Shown: in pieces, positions 60,622 to 64,000 of the stretch
Numbering within the stretch: position 1 is the stretch's first letter
Layout: each line of letters starts with the position of its first letter
Notes under the pieces: generated by a model
What the model was told of the DNA's origin: nothing
The model's input: only the letters and a program-made list of their open reading frames with translations
Databases searched by the model: none
NCBI RefSeq assembly: GCF_948948975.1
Contig: NZ_CARBVX010000002.1
Span: forward strand, 62,001 to 126,000
Source: an uncultured Lactobacillus sp.
GTDB lineage: Bacteria > Bacillota > Bacilli > Lactobacillales > Lactobacillaceae
DNA: 64,000 nucleotides
Reading direction: 5' to 3'
Program-made: the position numbers and the translations under genes

Positions 60622-61108
60622 TATTTTCACCACCTAAATCGAGTACTAACACAATTTCTTCCCCATCTTTTTCTCCATTCGGAACAAACCCAGCTTCTTT
60701 GTATAATTTTTCTGCCCAGTCGTTTCCAGGTACATAGGACAAATATATTTTTTCACCCTCACCTAGAGGATTTGTTCTTATATAATCAATAAGTTTATTT
60801 AGTGCTTTTTTGCCTAATCCTTTTTCTTGGTATCTTTGGTCAATCATAAATCGCCAGATACAATAATTATTACGAGCTACTCTTGGTGCGCCGTCCCAAT
60901 TGAATACATTAAAGTTAATCATGATAAAACCAACTAATACATCTTTTTCATACACAGCAAAAGTTTCAACTCGTTCATTTTCATTCTGGGTAGCATAAGC
61001 TTCTAATAAACTAACTGTATTAGTCGCAATATATTTCTTTTGATTTGCCTTAACTTGAAGATTGGCAACATCCCATAGATTTTTGTTCGTTATCTTCTTA
61101 AATTCCAT
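60611..61108 (-). CDS. GNAT acetyltransferase (polyamine/BltD-like)
   Basis: A 165-aa acetyltransferase: CIWRFMIDQRYQEKGLGKKA contains the acetyl-CoA pyrophosphate motif (R/Q-x-x-G-x-G/A), with LSYVPGNDWAEKLYKEAGF near the end. It is most like spermine/spermidine-type acetyltransferases. Substrate unproven. It overlaps the previous GNAT gene by 19 bp. Confidence 0.82.
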   Translation of the reverse strand: MEFKKITNKNLWDVANLQVKANQKKYIATNTVSLLEAYATQNENERVETFAVYEKDVLVGFIMINFNVFNWDGAPRVARNNYCIWRFMIDQRYQEKGLGKKALNKLIDYIRTNPLGEGEKIYLSYVPGNDWAEKLYKEAGFVPNGEKDGEEIVLVLDLGGENNDR

Positions 61109-61647
61109 ACCTGCTCCTCCTGATGTGACTCGTTCTTCAATACAAAGACTTTATGATCATTTTCATCATCTTTCATATATTCAAATCCTGCACGCTGGGC
61201 CACATGTTGACTAGCTAAATTATCTTGAGCCGTTCGTAAAATTAAAAATTCTAAATTTAGCTGTTTAAATGCATACTCAACTAAAAACTCAACAGATTTA
61301 GTCATAATTCCTAAATGCTGCACATCTCTAGAAAGCCAATAACCTACTTCACCTGATCTTTGATTCAATTCGTGCAAATCAATCATTCCACTAGGGACAC
61401 CATCAACTAAGATAACTAAATTAAATGCCTTACCACCAACCATCTTTTCTTGAAACATTTTAATCGATGCAGCTTCATCTTGGGCAGAACCGATTTTTTC
61501 AACCCACTCTAAGTATTTAGAAAATTCAACAAAATTCTTTTGAAGTTGATCAAACAGAGAAGCGGCTTGCCAGACTTCTGGTAAAACTAATTCAATTTTC
61601 TTATTTCCAGTTGAAAAATTATGTAAAACAAATGCAATATATTTCAT
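61090..61647 (-). CDS. GNAT acetyltransferase (RimJ/RimL-like)
   Basis: A 185-aa enzyme. GEVGYWLSRDVQHLGIMTKS and FLILRTAQDNLASQHVAQRA followed by GFEYMKDDE are the RimL-family acetyl-CoA and C-terminal motifs. It is the first gene of the operon that continues to ASCH, with a good promoter upstream. Confidence 0.85.
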   Translation of the reverse strand: MKYIAFVLHNFSTGNKKIELVLPEVWQAASLFDQLQKNFVEFSKYLEWVEKIGSAQDEAASIKMFQEKMVGGKAFNLVILVDGVPSGMIDLHELNQRSGEVGYWLSRDVQHLGIMTKSVEFLVEYAFKQLNLEFLILRTAQDNLASQHVAQRAGFEYMKDDENDHKVFVLKNESHQEEQVWNLRR

Positions 61648-61687
61648 AAATGATGCTCCTCTTTTCTCAATGGTTGAATTACATTAA

Positions 61688-61716
61688 ATTTTACTTAAGC
61701 ATATTTAATATTTCAA
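61688..61716 (-). promoter_or_regulatory. Promoter of the GNAT / nucleoside phosphorylase / ASCH operon
   Basis: TTGAAA (61711-61716), a 17-bp spacer and TAAAAT (61688-61693) on the minus strand, 40 bp before the first GNAT start. No other clear promoter or terminator is seen down to 57629. Confidence 0.65.
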
Positions 61717-61746
61717 GAGCAAAATCATAAAAAATATTCATAAAAA

Positions 61747-61780
61747 ATAAGCAGCAATTAGTTAAATAATTACTGCTTAT
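61747..61780 (-). terminator. Terminator of the esterase gene
   Basis: ATAAGCAG pairs with CTGCTTAT and AATTA with TAATT inside, followed by six T on the minus strand. Confidence 0.8.
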
Positions 61781-61795
61781 CGTAATAATATACTT

Positions 61796-62542
61796 TTATT
61801 TTATTAAAAACTCACTAACTAGTTTTAATACTTCAGGTCTGTTTTTTCCGTTAAACATGTGTCCCTCATCTGGAATTAAATGGAGCTCACTTTTAGGCAA
61901 AAGTGTATGGAATTTTCTTGAAGCATTAGGTGACACGACTTTATCTGCTAAGCCATGAATCAATAAAACTTCTCTATTATAATGTTCCGCGGTTTGATAA
62001 ATCGGTAATAGTTGAGCAGTTCTAAAGTAAGCTCCTCCCACTTCAAAGCCACTAACATTGACAGTTTCAGGGATATGCGTTGGATCATAAGTACTACCCT
62101 GACAAACTCCATCTAAAGCATCAGACTTAAGAGTTGCTGCAGGAGCAAGTAAAGCCAATTTTTCAATAACATCTCGATAATATCCAGCCAGCATTGATGC
62201 TACTACTCCACCTTGCGAGTGTCCCACTAAATAGACATGTTTTGCCTTAACAGTATTACGAACATAATCCAATATTTTTATCCCATCTAGGATTTCGCTG
62301 TAGACAGTCATATCTTCAAATCTACCATCACTTTTTCCGCACCCATCAAAGTCAAAACGAATTGTTGGGAGGCCTTGATCATTTAAGTAGTGAGAGAGAG
62401 CATACAAAATCTTGCTGTCATCATAACCCAAATCACCTTTAAAACCATGCATTAAAATAGCAATCGCATCATTTTCAATCTTGTCGGTTCCCTCAAGTAA
62501 ACCATGTAAGTTTAGGCCATCACGTTTAATTGTAATCTCCAT
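61796..62542 (-). CDS. Alpha/beta hydrolase, cinnamoyl (feruloyl) esterase-like
   Basis: 248 aa from the ATG at 62542, which follows GAGGTG. The catalytic serine is in YLVGHSQGGVVASMLAG near residue 106. The acid-histidine region is HGLADKVVSPNA and DEGHMFNGK. The sequence is nearly that of L. johnsonii cinnamoyl esterase LJ1228 as I remember it, which releases hydroxycinnamic acids from plant esters. It sits alone between the P-loop gene and a terminator. Cytoplasmic, no signal peptide. Confidence 0.88.
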   Translation of the reverse strand: MEITIKRDGLNLHGLLEGTDKIENDAIAILMHGFKGDLGYDDSKILYALSHYLNDQGLPTIRFDFDGCGKSDGRFEDMTVYSEILDGIKILDYVRNTVKAKHVYLVGHSQGGVVASMLAGYYRDVIEKLALLAPAATLKSDALDGVCQGSTYDPTHIPETVNVSGFEVGGAYFRTAQLLPIYQTAEHYNREVLLIHGLADKVVSPNASRKFHTLLPKSELHLIPDEGHMFNGKNRPEVLKLVSEFLIK

Positions 62543-62560
62543 TTTCTTCACCTCAAGTTA

Positions 62561-62566
62561 ATTATA
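62561..62566 (-). promoter_or_regulatory. -10 candidate for the esterase gene
   Basis: TATAAT on the minus strand about 20 bp before the ATG; the -35 is weak (TTACGC, 18-bp spacer). Confidence 0.35.
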
Positions 62567-62593
62567 GTTTATAACTTAGGTTCAGCGTAATTA

Positions 62594-64000
62594 CTAACGA
62601 TTAAATAGACGAGAAATAAAACCTTTTTTCTTATTTTCTTGCTCTTTTTGCTCAGTTAACTTTTCAACTGCTTCTTGCATCATCTTGTTCTGTTCAACTT
62701 GAGCTTTAAGTAAAGCAGTCACATTATCTTGCTGCTTCTCATCTTTATGCATTCGTTCATAATGCTTTCTAATTAATGGCTCACCAATGAACTTATCAAA
62801 CTTGTCAATATCAAGACGCATTCCATTACCGTATTGCTCAATTGCAATACCGCCTTCTCGTGGGAACATATTAAAGTAATTATCTAGAGTTTGATTAATA
62901 TTCTCATATCCATTGGCTTTAAAATCATTAAAAATTGCTTTTGAAACATGGAAATACTTATCATCCCCATCAGTAAACGCAATATGTTCATAATGATCAT
63001 CAAGAATTAACATTTTCCACGTAATACGGTTGCGATCAATTTTATAATCGTAGTTAGCTCCTAAAATATTCTTTAGACGATCATAATAGCCATATTTCTT
63101 CAACAGATTTCCTAAGATTTCTTTCGTTAAGCTCAAATAATCTTCGATTAGATTTGCCTCTTCTTCACCTGTAAGATGTACTAAACGCTTATTGAGTTCA
63201 GAAACTACATAGCGATAAATATGGTCATTATTATCATTAATTAACATATTATAGTTAATTTCTTGTTGATTTGATGGAAGCCATGGGGCCTCAAAGGATA
63301 AGTAATATACACGCTTGGTAATTTCTTCAAGATTATTAATTTCTTTACTACCGGCATTATGGTTCATCGCAAAGATATTAACATTATGAATCCCTTTAAT
63401 CGTATTAGACCATTGTTTAATTGCATTAAGAGCTACTTTACTGTGGAGAAAATTACTATTCAATTCATCGACAATCATCGGAGAAATAAAACGTTGAGAA
63501 TGCAAATAATTGTCTAAAAATCTAACTGCTTTATCTGTTCTAGCACCATTACCGTCATTAATTTCAGTGTATTGCAAACTATGAGACTTGTCTCCAGTAA
63601 ACTTTTTAAAATAGTCTCGTACCAATAAAGTTTTCCCAGTAGTTCCTCGGCCAATTAACACCATCGAAAGAGGAATCTGATCAGCACTTTTTGAAAAATT
63701 AGATTTACGATAAATTTCACGAATTTTCCAAATCATTGGAGCAGTCATCAGATAAATAAAGGCAGAAAGTGCCTGGTGACTTTCATCTTTTACCTTATTC
63801 AATTTAAAGCTTTCAATAATTCTAACAAAAGTACGAACATCATCCTCACTAACCATGTCCGAATTAACTTCAAGCGAATGAAATAAATTAGTGTTGGTAT
63901 CTTCAACAATAATATTATTATCTTGATAAGCCCAAACTGGTTTAGAATATAAAGTGCTAGCTTTTATTACACGGTTTTGAGATGCATCACTAAAGTCTTG
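62594..64000 (-). CDS. P-loop ATPase, 5' part outside the window
   Basis: The frame is open through base 64000, so the gene is cut by the window edge; at least 468 residues are visible. A P-loop lies in VLIGRGTTGKTLLVRDYF. The Walker B-like MIVDELNSNFL and FAMNHNAGSKEINNL (sensor-like N) follow about 70 residues later, as in AAA-type ATPases. The C-terminus is a coiled coil (NKMMQEAVEKLTEQKEQENK) with a basic end. I do not recognise the family. Confidence 0.75.
   Translation of the reverse strand, partial: QDFSDASQNRVIKASTLYSKPVWAYQDNNIIVEDTNTNLFHSLEVNSDMVSEDDVRTFVRIIESFKLNKVKDESHQALSAFIYLMTAPMIWKIREIYRKSNFSKSADQIPLSMVLIGRGTTGKTLLVRDYFKKFTGDKSHSLQYTEINDGNGARTDKAVRFLDNYLHSQRFISPMIVDELNSNFLHSKVALNAIKQWSNTIKGIHNVNIFAMNHNAGSKEINNLEEITKRVYYLSFEAPWLPSNQQEINYNMLINDNNDHIYRYVVSELNKRLVHLTGEEEANLIEDYLSLTKEILGNLLKKYGYYDRLKNILGANYDYKIDRNRITWKMLILDDHYEHIAFTDGDDKYFHVSKAIFNDFKANGYENINQTLDNYFNMFPREGGIAIEQYGNGMRLDIDKFDKFIGEPLIRKHYERMHKDEKQQDNVTALLKAQVEQNKMMQEAVEKLTEQKEQENKKKGFISRLFNR

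Overview
The window is a low-GC Gram-positive chromosome from the Lactobacillus gasseri/johnsonii group. The evidence is the recU-pbp1A / nth-dnaD-asnS-tseB-dinG block typical of Firmicutes, RexAB-type AddAB, a mevalonate pathway operon, and an esterase that I recognise from memory as close to the L. johnsonii cinnamoyl esterase LJ1228. No tRNA, rRNA, insertion sequence or CRISPR array was seen.

Layout. 1-16663: cell-wall and DNA-repair genes (recU tail, pbp1A, nth, dnaD, asnS, tseB-like, dinG, addA, addB) followed by mevalonate kinase. 16749-45431: a prophage of about 28.7 kb bounded by a 21-bp direct repeat. It sits between mevalonate kinase and the rest of the mevalonate genes (mvaD, mvaK2, fni; 45551-48662). 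48853-57488: an ABC exporter pair, an MFS efflux gene with an attenuator-like leader, an AAC(3)-type acetyltransferase, rbsD/rbsU, an arginase remnant and folD. 57629-64000: an operon of two GNAT proteins, a short NUDIX N-terminal protein, three tandem nucleoside-phosphorylase paralogues and an ASCH protein, then a cinnamoyl esterase and the 3' part of a P-loop ATPase gene.

The prophage is a PBSX-like contractile-tail (myovirus) element read mostly on the minus strand: portal, gp7-like head protein with a toxin-like C-terminus, scaffold, capsid, connectors, sheath, tube, tape measure, LysM/hub, baseplate, an array of receptor-binding genes, holin and GH25 endolysin. The lysogeny genes (CI-like repressor, ImmA-like protease, integrase) lie on the plus strand at the right end. 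It is clearly defective. There is no replication, recombination or terminase gene, the portal has lost its start, and the integrase is split by a one-base frameshift in an A-tract. The Cro-side early promoter now reads straight toward the morphogenesis genes.

The most interesting signals are: (1) three consecutive receptor-binding genes that each carry a G8 tract near the 3' end, where a -1 slip switches between a short C-terminus and an extension ending exactly at the next start codon; (2) a complete Fst-type type I toxin-antitoxin locus next to attL, with toxin, SD-masking hairpin, convergent antisense RNA, shared terminator and paired direct repeats; (3) a head protein with a polymorphic-toxin-like tail followed by an overlapping small gene and a terminator, resembling a toxin-immunity pair; and (4) the deletion that fuses an early promoter to structural genes.
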